Origin: a virus
Length of the DNA stretch: 64,000 bases
IMG/VR virus record: IMGVR_UViG_3300007634_000002
Location: 43,894 to 107,893 of that record
Reading direction: 5' to 3' (one strand)
Numbering within the stretch: position 1 is the first letter of the stretch; each line of letters opens with the position of its first letter. Below the pieces are notes generated by a model. That model searched no databases, was not told the origin of the DNA, and was given only the letters and a program-made list of their open reading frames with translations. The position numbers were made by a program, and so were the translations under genes. This document shows, piece after piece, positions 17,869 to 26,063 of this stretch.

Positions 17869-20800
17869 ATGGCGGATGACGAACTAATCTTTGACCCAAC
17901 TAAATGCGACATCGATGCCGTTACGCGTATCTCGCCCGGTGGCCTTTTAACCGACGCCACTGTACCACCACCGCCTGATGCCATTACCGAATGCCAACTT
18001 GTTCCTATTGTTGAGTTACCTAGAGAATTTCCGTGCCCCGATTTGCTTGTAACCGAATCTAGCATTTTCATAGGGTATCGCGCAGACGATAGTAAGATAA
18101 CCGAACCTGCGTTGTTGTTTACTGTCACAAAAGGAACATGTTGCGAATTTGATTTTCAAGTTACCATTGAAATTCCTGATGTTGTATGCCCTGATATGAC
18201 GTCTTTGGCTACAGATGGTCATGCAATTACCGTCACAGGCGGAACACCCGGCGCATTACCTGACGGCAAAATTTATTTAACTGTTGTTAAAGATGATTCG
18301 TCTTGTGCGTTTGATTTTGACGTAGATTTTGACTTCACATTCAGTTGTCCTGCTCTGACATCAAATGCTGAATTAGGCAAAGATATTGCCTTTTTACAAG
18401 GTCCTGACGGATCCCCACCTGAAGGTAAAATTTACCTAGCAGTTACCAATACCGAAAACTGCGCATTTGAATTTGACGTCGATGTTGAGTTTACGTTTAG
18501 TTGCCCTAACCTGACATCAAATGCTGAATTAGGCAAAGATATTTCTGTATATCAAGGCATTAATGGCGCTCCTCCTGAAGGCAAGATTTACTTAACCGTC
18601 AACAATACAATCGATTGCGCGTTTGAATTTGACGTTGATTTTGACTTTACTTTTAGTTGCCCTGCGCTCACGTCTAACTCAGCAGAAGGTACTGCCGCTG
18701 TAATCACGCAAGGTACGGCGGGTGATTTACCAGAAGCCACCATAACGCTGACAATTAACAACACCGAAAATTGCGCGTTTGAATTTGACGTTGATTTTGA
18801 CTTAACTTTTAGTTGCCCGGCACTTGAGTCTAAAGCAGAAGAAGGCAATAGCATCGTCGTGACACAAGGCGATGTCGGTGCATTACCTGAAGGTTCCATT
18901 TATCTAAATATAAGCAACACTGAAAATTGTAGTTTTGAGTTTAACGTAGATTTCGATTTAACGTTTAGTTGCCCAGCATTAACATCTTTATCTGAATCAG
19001 GTACACCTGTAACTGTAACGCAAGGAACACCGGGAGCTCTGCCCGAAGCAACATTGTATTTAACCGTAGAAAATACCGAAAATTGTAGCTTTGAATTTAC
19101 TATCGAAGGTGACCTTACATTTAGTTGTCCTGCTATTAAGTCATTGGCTACTGACGGCGTACCGATTGTAATCTCGCGTGACGGTACAGAACCGTCTGGA
19201 AAAATAACACTTACAGTCAATACCGCAGAAGATTGCAGCTTTGATTTCGACGTAAACGTGGACTTAGCCTTACCCTGTCCAATTATGACAGCTGTAACGT
19301 CTGCGGGCGCTGCAATTGAAATTTCACAGGGTATTGCAGGTAAATTACCGACGGGCACTATTTATCTGACAGCAGAGCCTTCAGATAACTGTAGTTACGA
19401 CTTTGATGTGGCCTTAGATTTTACGTTTAGTTGTCCTGCATGCTTGTCGTTGTCCGACGCCGGTACAAGCGTTGCTCTTACGCGCAATGGATCGCCCGCA
19501 GTTGGGGATACGGCGCCTACCGGTACTATTTATCTAACTGTTGAAAATACCGAAGACTGTACGTTTGAATTTGCGGCGGATCTTGAACTAGATTTACCCT
19601 GCGCCGAAATGACGTCACTTAACGACGATGGTATAGACGTTTATGTAGAGCGTGGCATTGACGGTGAACTAACCACAGGCACCATTTATCTAACAGTTGA
19701 AAACACTGAAGACTGTTCATATGAATTTAAGGCTGATTTGGACATTGTGACTTGTTGTCCTGCGCTGACGTCATTGTCAGAAGACGGTACTGACGTTGAA
19801 TTTACTGCGGCTGAAGCAACCGCAACACCCACAGGAAAAATTTATTTAACCGTAAACAATACAACAAACTGCATTTTTCAATTTGAAGCCCGCTTAGAAT
19901 TGTCTTTGCCCGAACCCAGTTCTGTTGTCTACATGATAAGAGTTTCTAGTACTACGCTTACGATTAACGGCAATTATCCGGGTTACATTATTGCATACGA
20001 TCCCGCGTCTAATACTTACGTCGATTTGAATTACATAGAAATACAGCCAACATTTGGAGGTACGGAGCTTTCCGTTCAAACGTATGTTGGTGTATTAGTC
20101 GGTTTTGTTGGCGGCGGCGGTCCCGGCGGTGGCGGTACTCCTATTTACGGTGCTAGTCCCGGCGGTGGCGGTGGTGGTAGTGGTAGTGGTAGTGGTGGTG
20201 TTTTAGTGCAGGTTATAAGTACGACGCCTAACGCGTTTGGACATTATCGTGCAAACCTTTTAACATTTAATCCGACAACTAATGGTTTTACCGTTGCAAG
20301 TCCAACTGAAGTAACGGTTTACGATGTTGACTACGCGCCATTGTTAAAAAAAATATATATCGGTAGTTTTGGCGGAAAAGAAAGTTCAGGAAAATCTGTA
20401 TATCTAGTACGCACCCGTGATGACGTAGCTTGCGTAAAAGTTAGCTACTATGACGTTGACGAAAATAATAATTACCCCGGATATCTTTTAAATTACAACA
20501 ACGATACAGATTCTTTTGAAGAAACTTACGATATTAAAATAAAAGACAGTAATAATTTGCCGCTAGAAGACCAAAAAATATATTTTGGTCGTTTTAGTGG
20601 CTCTGTCGGTTCTGGTAGTCTTAGTTTGTACGGCAGCGGACAACCTATAAATGATTATTTGTACACCGTCGAAAGTAAATCTTTTACACAAGCCGTGCGG
20701 GTAACTACGCTTTCCCCTTTTAACGAAGGCGGTAGTGCCGGTCTGTACGACGGATACGTACAAAGATTTAACGGCGGGTTCATAGACTGGCGTCCTATTA

Positions 20801-21099
20801 AAATTTTAAATGTGATTACTAACACTGTTATACCCGGGCGTTATTTAGGTTATTATAGCGGAACCTTGTATAATAACAGTGTGCCTATATATTTAATTCA
20901 ATATACGCGTACTACAACAACACCACCGCCTGCCATATTAACTTTTGATTTTGTATCAGGTATATCTTGTTTTAATGGTATTTTTACGCCGGAATTTCTT
21001 ACCGTGTGTATACCGTACGGGTACCTGTGTGTTACTACTACAACAACTAGCACGGCTGGTCCGACAACAACCAGCACGACCTCGACGGGTGGTGTATAA
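17869..21099 (+). CDS. Giant repeat appendage protein (12 Cys-paired repeats, Gly-rich hinge)
   Basis: This is a 1076-aa protein from ATG 17869 (AGGTG upstream). Residues about 40-675 hold some 12 tandem units of about 50-55 residues, each with a consensus like FDVDFDxTFSCPALTS...GxIYLTVxNTENC, so one SCP cysteine and one NC cysteine per unit. A Gly-rich stretch (about 746-779) acts as a hinge. Three to four units around YPGYxxxYxxxTxxY follow to about 1040, and the end is Thr-rich like the next protein. It looks like a long extracellular fibre or adhesin shaft. Function inferred. Confidence 0.78.
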   Translation: MADDELIFDPTKCDIDAVTRISPGGLLTDATVPPPPDAITECQLVPIVELPREFPCPDLLVTESSIFIGYRADDSKITEPALLFTVTKGTCCEFDFQVTIEIPDVVCPDMTSLATDGHAITVTGGTPGALPDGKIYLTVVKDDSSCAFDFDVDFDFTFSCPALTSNAELGKDIAFLQGPDGSPPEGKIYLAVTNTENCAFEFDVDVEFTFSCPNLTSNAELGKDISVYQGINGAPPEGKIYLTVNNTIDCAFEFDVDFDFTFSCPALTSNSAEGTAAVITQGTAGDLPEATITLTINNTENCAFEFDVDFDLTFSCPALESKAEEGNSIVVTQGDVGALPEGSIYLNISNTENCSFEFNVDFDLTFSCPALTSLSESGTPVTVTQGTPGALPEATLYLTVENTENCSFEFTIEGDLTFSCPAIKSLATDGVPIVISRDGTEPSGKITLTVNTAEDCSFDFDVNVDLALPCPIMTAVTSAGAAIEISQGIAGKLPTGTIYLTAEPSDNCSYDFDVALDFTFSCPACLSLSDAGTSVALTRNGSPAVGDTAPTGTIYLTVENTEDCTFEFAADLELDLPCAEMTSLNDDGIDVYVERGIDGELTTGTIYLTVENTEDCSYEFKADLDIVTCCPALTSLSEDGTDVEFTAAEATATPTGKIYLTVNNTTNCIFQFEARLELSLPEPSSVVYMIRVSSTTLTINGNYPGYIIAYDPASNTYVDLNYIEIQPTFGGTELSVQTYVGVLVGFVGGGGPGGGGTPIYGASPGGGGGGSGSGSGGVLVQVISTTPNAFGHYRANLLTFNPTTNGFTVASPTEVTVYDVDYAPLLKKIYIGSFGGKESSGKSVYLVRTRDDVACVKVSYYDVDENNNYPGYLLNYNNDTDSFEETYDIKIKDSNNLPLEDQKIYFGRFSGSVGSGSLSLYGSGQPINDYLYTVESKSFTQAVRVTTLSPFNEGGSAGLYDGYVQRFNGGFIDWRPIKILNVITNTVIPGRYLGYYSGTLYNNSVPIYLIQYTRTTTTPPPAILTFDFVSGISCFNGIFTPEFLTVCIPYGYLCVTTTTTSTAGPTTTSTTSTGGV
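18000..19890 (+). repeat. About 12 tandem protein-coding repeats (~155 nt each)
   Basis: The units encode the FDVDFD...FSCPALTS...GKIYLTV.NTENC module. Neighbouring units in the middle (18310-18980) are most alike at nucleotide level, including near-identical CATCAAATGCTGAATTAGGC stretches at 18358 and 18518. This is a sign of recent unit duplication. Confidence 0.85.
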
Positions 21100-23444
21100 T
21101 GAGCACGATGCCGCCAACGACCTCGAGCACGTCGAGTAGTAGCTCGTCTAGTAGCTCGTCATCGACGACCTCGAGCACGAGCAGCTCCACCAGCTCGACC
21201 ACGGCACCAACAACTTCAAGTACCACCAGTTCATCATCAACAACAGCACCGACAACAACTTCAAGTACCACCAGTTCATCATCAACAACAGCACCGACAA
21301 CAACTTCAAGTACCACCAGTTCAACGTCAACAACTTCTAGTACGACATCAACGACAACTACAACTACTACACCGTGTGCTGGTAGTTGCATTTACTCGTG
21401 GTCGTATGAAAGTTCTGGATGGGTATTAATTGATAACGCGTGCGAAGGCGAAGATTGTGTATGTGGCGATGCGCCTCCACTATCAGAATTTGAAAAGGGT
21501 GATACGTATTATACGTTTTGCCGTGTAAACACACCAGCGTCAACAAGTACGACAACATCAAGCTCATCAACAACAAGTACAACAACGACACCTGCGGCCT
21601 GTGCTAGTTCTTGCCTATATTTGTGGGAGTCAGACGGATGGCGTTTACTAGCATCTGATTGTTTCGCAGGTTGTTATTGCCCGGGACCGCCTGCGTATTC
21701 CGGTACAATTATAGGCGGAGCAGCAATTTTATCTTGTAGCAACACGCCACCAACGACCACTACAACAACTACTACTACGGCGGGACCGTGTGCCGGATTC
21801 TGCACGTGGGTGTGGACAATATCCAATACGTGGTCACAAGGCTATACAACTTGTTCTGGTCCGTGCGGTTGCCCAGAACGTCCACCTAATCCCGGAGCAT
21901 TTGCCGGACAAGAAATACGCGTCGCTTGCGTACCTACAACAACAACCTCCACAACAACAACTGGAGCTCCCGGCGTAACTACAACTAGCACAACGGCTAC
22001 TACGACCACGACGGCACCGTGTGCTGGTTATTCTATTTGGGATTACGGGCAATCACCAAATAATATAGTTGTTCAGTCGTTTTGTCCTACGGGTTGTCGC
22101 GCTTCTTCAGTAACAAGTGATGGCAGCCAAGGCGTCCTTAATTATAGTTATGAAGCATACGACCCAGACAACGGTGAATACCGTATATACGATAGTGCTG
22201 ACTACATGATAAGACGTTGTTATCTTTATTGTGTATCTAATTCTATAGTATTGCCAACAACAACAACAACAACAACACGAGGTCCAAAGGTATGCAGAGA
22301 GTCATGTTCTTGGCAATGGAACGCTACAAGTGCAAAATGGTTAAAATACGGACTGGATCGCTGTGATTATGGCAAATATGACTTAGTACAAGCAGATCCT
22401 TATCCTTATTATCAGTATGTAGATCAAAATGGATGTTTTTGCGGATATCCTGACCACGATGGTACTTACGACGGACAAATTACAACGGCTCCGTGCATAA
22501 TTACAACCGCATGCTCCGATTGTAAAAAACGAGCTATTCCGCTTTGGTGTGAACAAGGATTGACTTATTTTCCACGTACATTAACCATTACGTTTAGCGA
22601 TCCTGAAAATGTTATGCCCTGTATTGATGGATTTTCTGTTGTGCTTGACACCAGAATAGAACGCACTAGACGTGTTGATTACGGTAATGTAACAACTGGA
22701 TTAGTAGATTACATTATAGGCACTGGTAGCGTAAGAATTCCTCCGTGTGACGGTACAGTTTCTTATATTCCGGGAGTGTATTACGATTACTTTCACACAC
22801 GTTGTCCCAAACATAAACATGGTTTATTGTACGGATCAAGTACTACTACAAGTGCAGATATTGATCCTGATTTGTATTTCAGCGCTAGAGTTTCAGTGTC
22901 GAGGCTATACCCACACAGAGGGCCTGAGGGGACAGGGTCGGGTTATTACGATCATGCGACGGATTGCATGTGTAAAGGACGTAATGCCGGTAAATATACT
23001 GGGTTAAGAGGCCTTGGTCTCGAAACTGATCCTTCATATATGTATTATTCGTTACCCACATATGAGGTAGCTATGACGCTTGGCGGCATGCTGGGCACCG
23101 GGTACTTTTGTTGTGAACCTCAAAGTTTAAAAAGTTTTGGTAATCCGCACTGGCTTTCCGTTGCAAATGGAGGAGTAGGAACTCCGTGTTGGCCGTATCC
23201 CGGGTGGGGTGACGGTGTACTGCCCGACTCAGGCCAAAGCGGCACCCTGAATCTTGGCCCAACATGCCCGCTAGATTCGTGTAATCCTTTTATTATTACC
23301 GGTAGTAGTCCAGTAACGCCAAATTTTGAAAATCCACGTGATGACCTTTTAGGTACTTATTATGCGTCTTACAACGACTCAGGCTTTCGTTGGAAATACG
23401 GAGCCACAGGTACTGGAAGAGTGTATTGGACGGTGACAGAATGA
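21099..23444 (+). CDS. Mucin-like Ser/Thr-rich, Cys-module protein
   Basis: This is a 781-aa protein whose ATG overlaps the previous stop (TAATG). Residues 1-92 are almost only Ser and Thr. Five Cys-rich modules of about 45-75 residues follow (near nt 21375, 21600, 21788, 22018, 22290), most starting CAGxC.W or similar and including a GCxCxxP-type turn, joined by poly-Thr linkers. The C-terminal 300 residues form a Cys- and Tyr-rich domain. Such Ser/Thr tracts are typical O-glycosylation substrates. Glycosyltransferase genes follow immediately. Probably an exposed virion appendage; I associate the module style with planctomycete proteins from memory. Confidence 0.78.
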   Translation: MSTMPPTTSSTSSSSSSSSSSSTTSSTSSSTSSTTAPTTSSTTSSSSTTAPTTTSSTTSSSSTTAPTTTSSTTSSTSTTSSTTSTTTTTTTPCAGSCIYSWSYESSGWVLIDNACEGEDCVCGDAPPLSEFEKGDTYYTFCRVNTPASTSTTTSSSSTTSTTTTPAACASSCLYLWESDGWRLLASDCFAGCYCPGPPAYSGTIIGGAAILSCSNTPPTTTTTTTTTAGPCAGFCTWVWTISNTWSQGYTTCSGPCGCPERPPNPGAFAGQEIRVACVPTTTTSTTTTGAPGVTTTSTTATTTTTAPCAGYSIWDYGQSPNNIVVQSFCPTGCRASSVTSDGSQGVLNYSYEAYDPDNGEYRIYDSADYMIRRCYLYCVSNSIVLPTTTTTTTRGPKVCRESCSWQWNATSAKWLKYGLDRCDYGKYDLVQADPYPYYQYVDQNGCFCGYPDHDGTYDGQITTAPCIITTACSDCKKRAIPLWCEQGLTYFPRTLTITFSDPENVMPCIDGFSVVLDTRIERTRRVDYGNVTTGLVDYIIGTGSVRIPPCDGTVSYIPGVYYDYFHTRCPKHKHGLLYGSSTTTSADIDPDLYFSARVSVSRLYPHRGPEGTGSGYYDHATDCMCKGRNAGKYTGLRGLGLETDPSYMYYSLPTYEVAMTLGGMLGTGYFCCEPQSLKSFGNPHWLSVANGGVGTPCWPYPGWGDGVLPDSGQSGTLNLGPTCPLDSCNPFIITGSSPVTPNFENPRDDLLGTYYASYNDSGFRWKYGATGTGRVYWTVTE
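21205..21335 (+). repeat. 45-nt tandem repeat coding for Ser/Thr tract
   Basis: A 15-codon unit (SSTTSSSSTTAPTTT) is repeated nearly identically at DNA level two to three times. Such perfect repeats can expand or contract by slippage, changing the length of the mucin-like stalk. Confidence 0.8.
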
Positions 23445-23833
23445 AACCCTGTAAACACTTTCCTTCTCGCGATGGATGCCGAGTTTGCTGGCTGTACGAG
23501 CATGATGCGCGGTATCGCACGTTTTGGGGCGGTGATCCTGACACAACTACAACTGAAATTGTTACAACGGGTGCAACGCCGCCACCGAATCGCGGCGCGC
23601 AACCCACTGACGAACAAATGGCGATGTTGCGCAAAATAAAACTGCACATGGCTTCTCCGTGTCAGCATTTAGGCGCGGCACTTGAAGAAAAACCGTCGTG
23701 TGGATGCGGCGGATCTTTGGCAATTTTACACTCATGTAGCCTTCATAGCCAGTGCCGTATATCATCTCGGGATACCGCAGTACGCAATTGCATTGCGTGC
23801 GACGACTACACCCCGAGAGTAGAAAATGTATAA
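23441..23833 (+). CDS. Small Cys-rich protein
   Basis: This is a 130-aa protein from ATG 23441, overlapping the previous stop. It has two Cys clusters: KPCKHFPSRDGCRVCW at the N-terminus and CQHLGAALEEKPSCGCGG...CSLHSQC...CIACDDY in the second half. The pattern C-x-H-x(8-10)-C-x-C ... C-x(2)-H-x(2)-C ... C-x(2)-C resembles small Cys modules I recall near glycosyltransferases in planctomycetes. It may bind zinc or form disulfides. It sits between the mucin-like protein and the first glycosyltransferase and overlaps the latter by 8 nt. Confidence 0.72.
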   Translation: MKPCKHFPSRDGCRVCWLYEHDARYRTFWGGDPDTTTTEIVTTGATPPPNRGAQPTDEQMAMLRKIKLHMASPCQHLGAALEEKPSCGCGGSLAILHSCSLHSQCRISSRDTAVRNCIACDDYTPRVENV

Positions 23834-24692
23834 CTTGACAGTGGGCATGGCTACATTCGACGATCCACAAGGCGTGTGGTGGACATTATCTTCGCTCCGC
23901 ATGCATCACGATCTTACTGGCGTGGAATTGCTGGTCGTTGACGATCATCCAATAGCAGGACGCGGTGAAATAAAAAATGTTTGCGCTAACGCTCAAGCTC
24001 GTTACGTGCATGCGCCTAAAAATAGAGGACCGGCACACGCAAAAAATAGTGTTTGGGAACACGCTACGGGTACGCACGTTCTTCTCGTAGATTGTCACGT
24101 TTTACTTGCGCCGAACGCTATCGCACGACTTGTTGCGGCTGCACGTTCAGGCGAAGTAGGACACGACATGTGGGTAGGACCATTGCGTTCCGAAGCAAAT
24201 GCGATCATTGCAACAGAGCTTGCCCCAGAATTACGTGGTGATTTTTATGGTACGTGGTTTGTAAACAATCAGCATACCGGTGATACGCCGCGTGAAGTTT
24301 TAGCACACGGCAGCGCCCTTATGTTTATGCAAAAAGATAAATGGCCAGCTTTTTCGCAACATTTTAAAGGATTTGCCGGGGAAGAAATTTATATTCACGA
24401 TAAGGTGCGCAAACAAGGCGGACGTGTCATGTATCAGCCGTGGCTTGGGTGGTGTCATCGTTTTCCAAGATTTGGCGCCGTCCCGTACAATTTAACACTT
24501 AACGATAAATTCCATAATTATTTAATTGCTGGCTATGAGATGGGTTGGAATGTTCCGCAATTACGTGAATATTTTGGCCGAAAATTACCGTTGGAACAAA
24601 GAACTATAGCAGAGCAAGGTTTAACAGAAATTTATCCAGATATATTTACCCGTAATTACGATAACGCTGTAACTATTAAAGCCCACGACTAA
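23826..24692 (+). CDS. Family 2-type glycosyltransferase with DxH motif
   Basis: This 288-aa GT-A fold enzyme begins NLTVGMATFDDPQGVWWTL (nucleotide-binding first strand) with ELLVVDDHP after it. The metal-binding motif is DCH (D89-C-H91) within HVLLVDCHVLL, rather than the common DxD. A DxH motif is the form used by polypeptide GalNAc-transferases, which start mucin-type O-glycans. Residues HGSALMFMQ and FAGEEIYIHDKVRK fit the acceptor/catalytic part. It likely acts on the Ser/Thr-rich protein upstream; this is inference. Confidence 0.8.
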   Translation: MYNLTVGMATFDDPQGVWWTLSSLRMHHDLTGVELLVVDDHPIAGRGEIKNVCANAQARYVHAPKNRGPAHAKNSVWEHATGTHVLLVDCHVLLAPNAIARLVAAARSGEVGHDMWVGPLRSEANAIIATELAPELRGDFYGTWFVNNQHTGDTPREVLAHGSALMFMQKDKWPAFSQHFKGFAGEEIYIHDKVRKQGGRVMYQPWLGWCHRFPRFGAVPYNLTLNDKFHNYLIAGYEMGWNVPQLREYFGRKLPLEQRTIAEQGLTEIYPDIFTRNYDNAVTIKAHD

Positions 24693-24707
24693 TTTAAGGA
24701 AAAACTC

Positions 24708-25430
24708 GTGTTACCAAAAATATCTTGTTTTTGCGCTACGTACGGCCGACCTTTTTTGTTGGAAGAGGCAATCCATTCGTTTCTTCAGCAAGATTACGCT
24801 GGAGAAAAAGAACTTGTAATTGTCAACGATTGCGCAGAACAAACACTAATATTTGAGCATCCTGAGGTAGTAATCGTTAATACTAAGGAAAGAATTATAC
24901 CGCTAGGCAAAAAGTTTAATACTACCGTTGCGTTGTGTTCTGGCGAGTACATTACGCCGTGGGAAGACGACGATATTTACCTAAAAAACAAACTAACAGT
25001 GCAGCAGCAAAATTTGAATCCCGCAGGTTTGTTTCACACCGCAATGGCCTATATTGAAGAAGCACATCAGCATATAACTAAAACTAGAAATTTATTTCAA
25101 TGTAATTTACTAATTCGGCGTTGTATTTTTGAAGAAATAGGTCAGTACGAAGAACACAAAGACACTGGAACAATTGATGCGCAGCTTATTGGTAGGCTTG
25201 TGCATGTGTTTGGTGCTTTTAGTAAAGACATACCGGAAAAAGATCGATTTTACATTTATCGCTGGGGTACGGCAAACAACTATCATGCATCGGGATGGGG
25301 CACTGGTGACGTATCGCAGTTAGCTGCAAGTGTCGTAAGTGACAACATAAAATCAGGAAGTATGCCCGTAGGCGACATTAAATTAAACCCGCACTGGAAA
25401 TACAATTACGCGGATTACATTCCAGTATGA
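24708..25430 (+). CDS. Family 2 glycosyltransferase (GT-A)
   Basis: This 240-aa protein starts at GTG 24708 after TTAAGGA. It begins PKISCFCATYGRPFLLEEAI with KELVIVNDC following, the standard GT2 N-terminus. The acidic metal motif is WEDDDIY (D87-D89). It is short for the family, with a complete GT-A core and little else. It is coupled to the methyltransferase gene by a 4-nt overlap (ATGA). Donor and acceptor cannot be read from sequence. Confidence 0.85.
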   Translation: MLPKISCFCATYGRPFLLEEAIHSFLQQDYAGEKELVIVNDCAEQTLIFEHPEVVIVNTKERIIPLGKKFNTTVALCSGEYITPWEDDDIYLKNKLTVQQQNLNPAGLFHTAMAYIEEAHQHITKTRNLFQCNLLIRRCIFEEIGQYEEHKDTGTIDAQLIGRLVHVFGAFSKDIPEKDRFYIYRWGTANNYHASGWGTGDVSQLAASVVSDNIKSGSMPVGDIKLNPHWKYNYADYIPV

Positions 25431-25987
25431 AAAATATAACTGATTATTTTTTTGATGCAATAAACACGCCGTCTGACGTGTCTGAACACATTCAAACGCT
25501 TTACAGTTTTGCGAAGAAGTGCAAACACGTCACAGAGTTTGGTTTTCGTACCGGCGTATCGACGTGGGCGTTACTTGCAACAATACCTAAAACATTAGTG
25601 TCTTACGACATTTTCCCGTGTTATTTTTCTGAACACGCACGAATTGCAAAAGAACTAAACGTTGATTTTTCTGGCTGTGTCGGTAACACGCTTTCTATCA
25701 CCATTGCTGACACAGACTTGTTGTTTATCGACACTTTGCACAATTACGCGCAACTGTACGCCGAATTAATGCGACACCACACAAACGTAAACCAAGGTGG
25801 GTGCATAATCATGCACGATACGCATACGTTTGGAAAGACCGACGAATCGGGCTTTAGCAATGGTCCTCAAGGTTTACAGCAAGCAATATCGGATTTTTGT
25901 CGTCAACACACAGAATGGTCTGTCTGTTACCACACCAATGTCAATAACGGCTTAACCGTGTTGCAGCGACACCCGTCAAATGATTAA
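25427..25987 (+). CDS. SAM-dependent methyltransferase-like protein
   Basis: This 186-aa protein shows a class I methyltransferase pattern: motif I as EFGFRTGVSTWALL (about residues 37-50), an acidic strand (VSYDIFP), LLFIDTLHNYAQLYAEL, and GGCIIMHDTHTFG, as in the Methyltransf_24/CmcI-like group. Several of that group modify sugars. Its place in the glycosyltransferase cluster suggests sugar O-methylation. The glycine loop is slightly unusual (GFRTG). Confidence 0.75.
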   Translation: MKNITDYFFDAINTPSDVSEHIQTLYSFAKKCKHVTEFGFRTGVSTWALLATIPKTLVSYDIFPCYFSEHARIAKELNVDFSGCVGNTLSITIADTDLLFIDTLHNYAQLYAELMRHHTNVNQGGCIIMHDTHTFGKTDESGFSNGPQGLQQAISDFCRQHTEWSVCYHTNVNNGLTVLQRHPSND

Positions 25988-26041
25988 TTAGCCGTTGAAA
26001 TTGCATTAGAAAAAATTTACCCTAAACTTACATGACTAAGC

Positions 26042-26053
26042 ATAAGTACTTAC
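26042..26053. promoter_or_regulatory. Copy 1 of ATAAGTACTTAT-type palindrome
   Basis: ATAAGTACTTAC lies 22 nt upstream of the GT9-GT2 start codon, in the 76-nt gap after the methyltransferase gene. Near-identical elements occur at similar distances before three other genes (36535, 36959, 52472). Confidence 0.6.
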
Positions 26054-26063
26054 AGAGTTCCCC

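Noticed and set aside
18900-19358. Minus-strand frame opposite the repeat protein
   Set aside because: It mirrors the plus-strand repeats, with no start signal and repetitive composition.
21205-21335. Regular repeats that might be mistaken for a CRISPR array
   Set aside because: Units follow without spacers, in a continuous reading frame coding Ser/Thr; no cas genes are present.
21047-21391. Open minus-strand frame rich in Val, Glu and Leu opposite the Ser/Thr tract
   Set aside because: It is the reverse reading of Ser/Thr codon repeats (VVV/ELV/LEV words) with no ribosome site; a shadow of the real gene.
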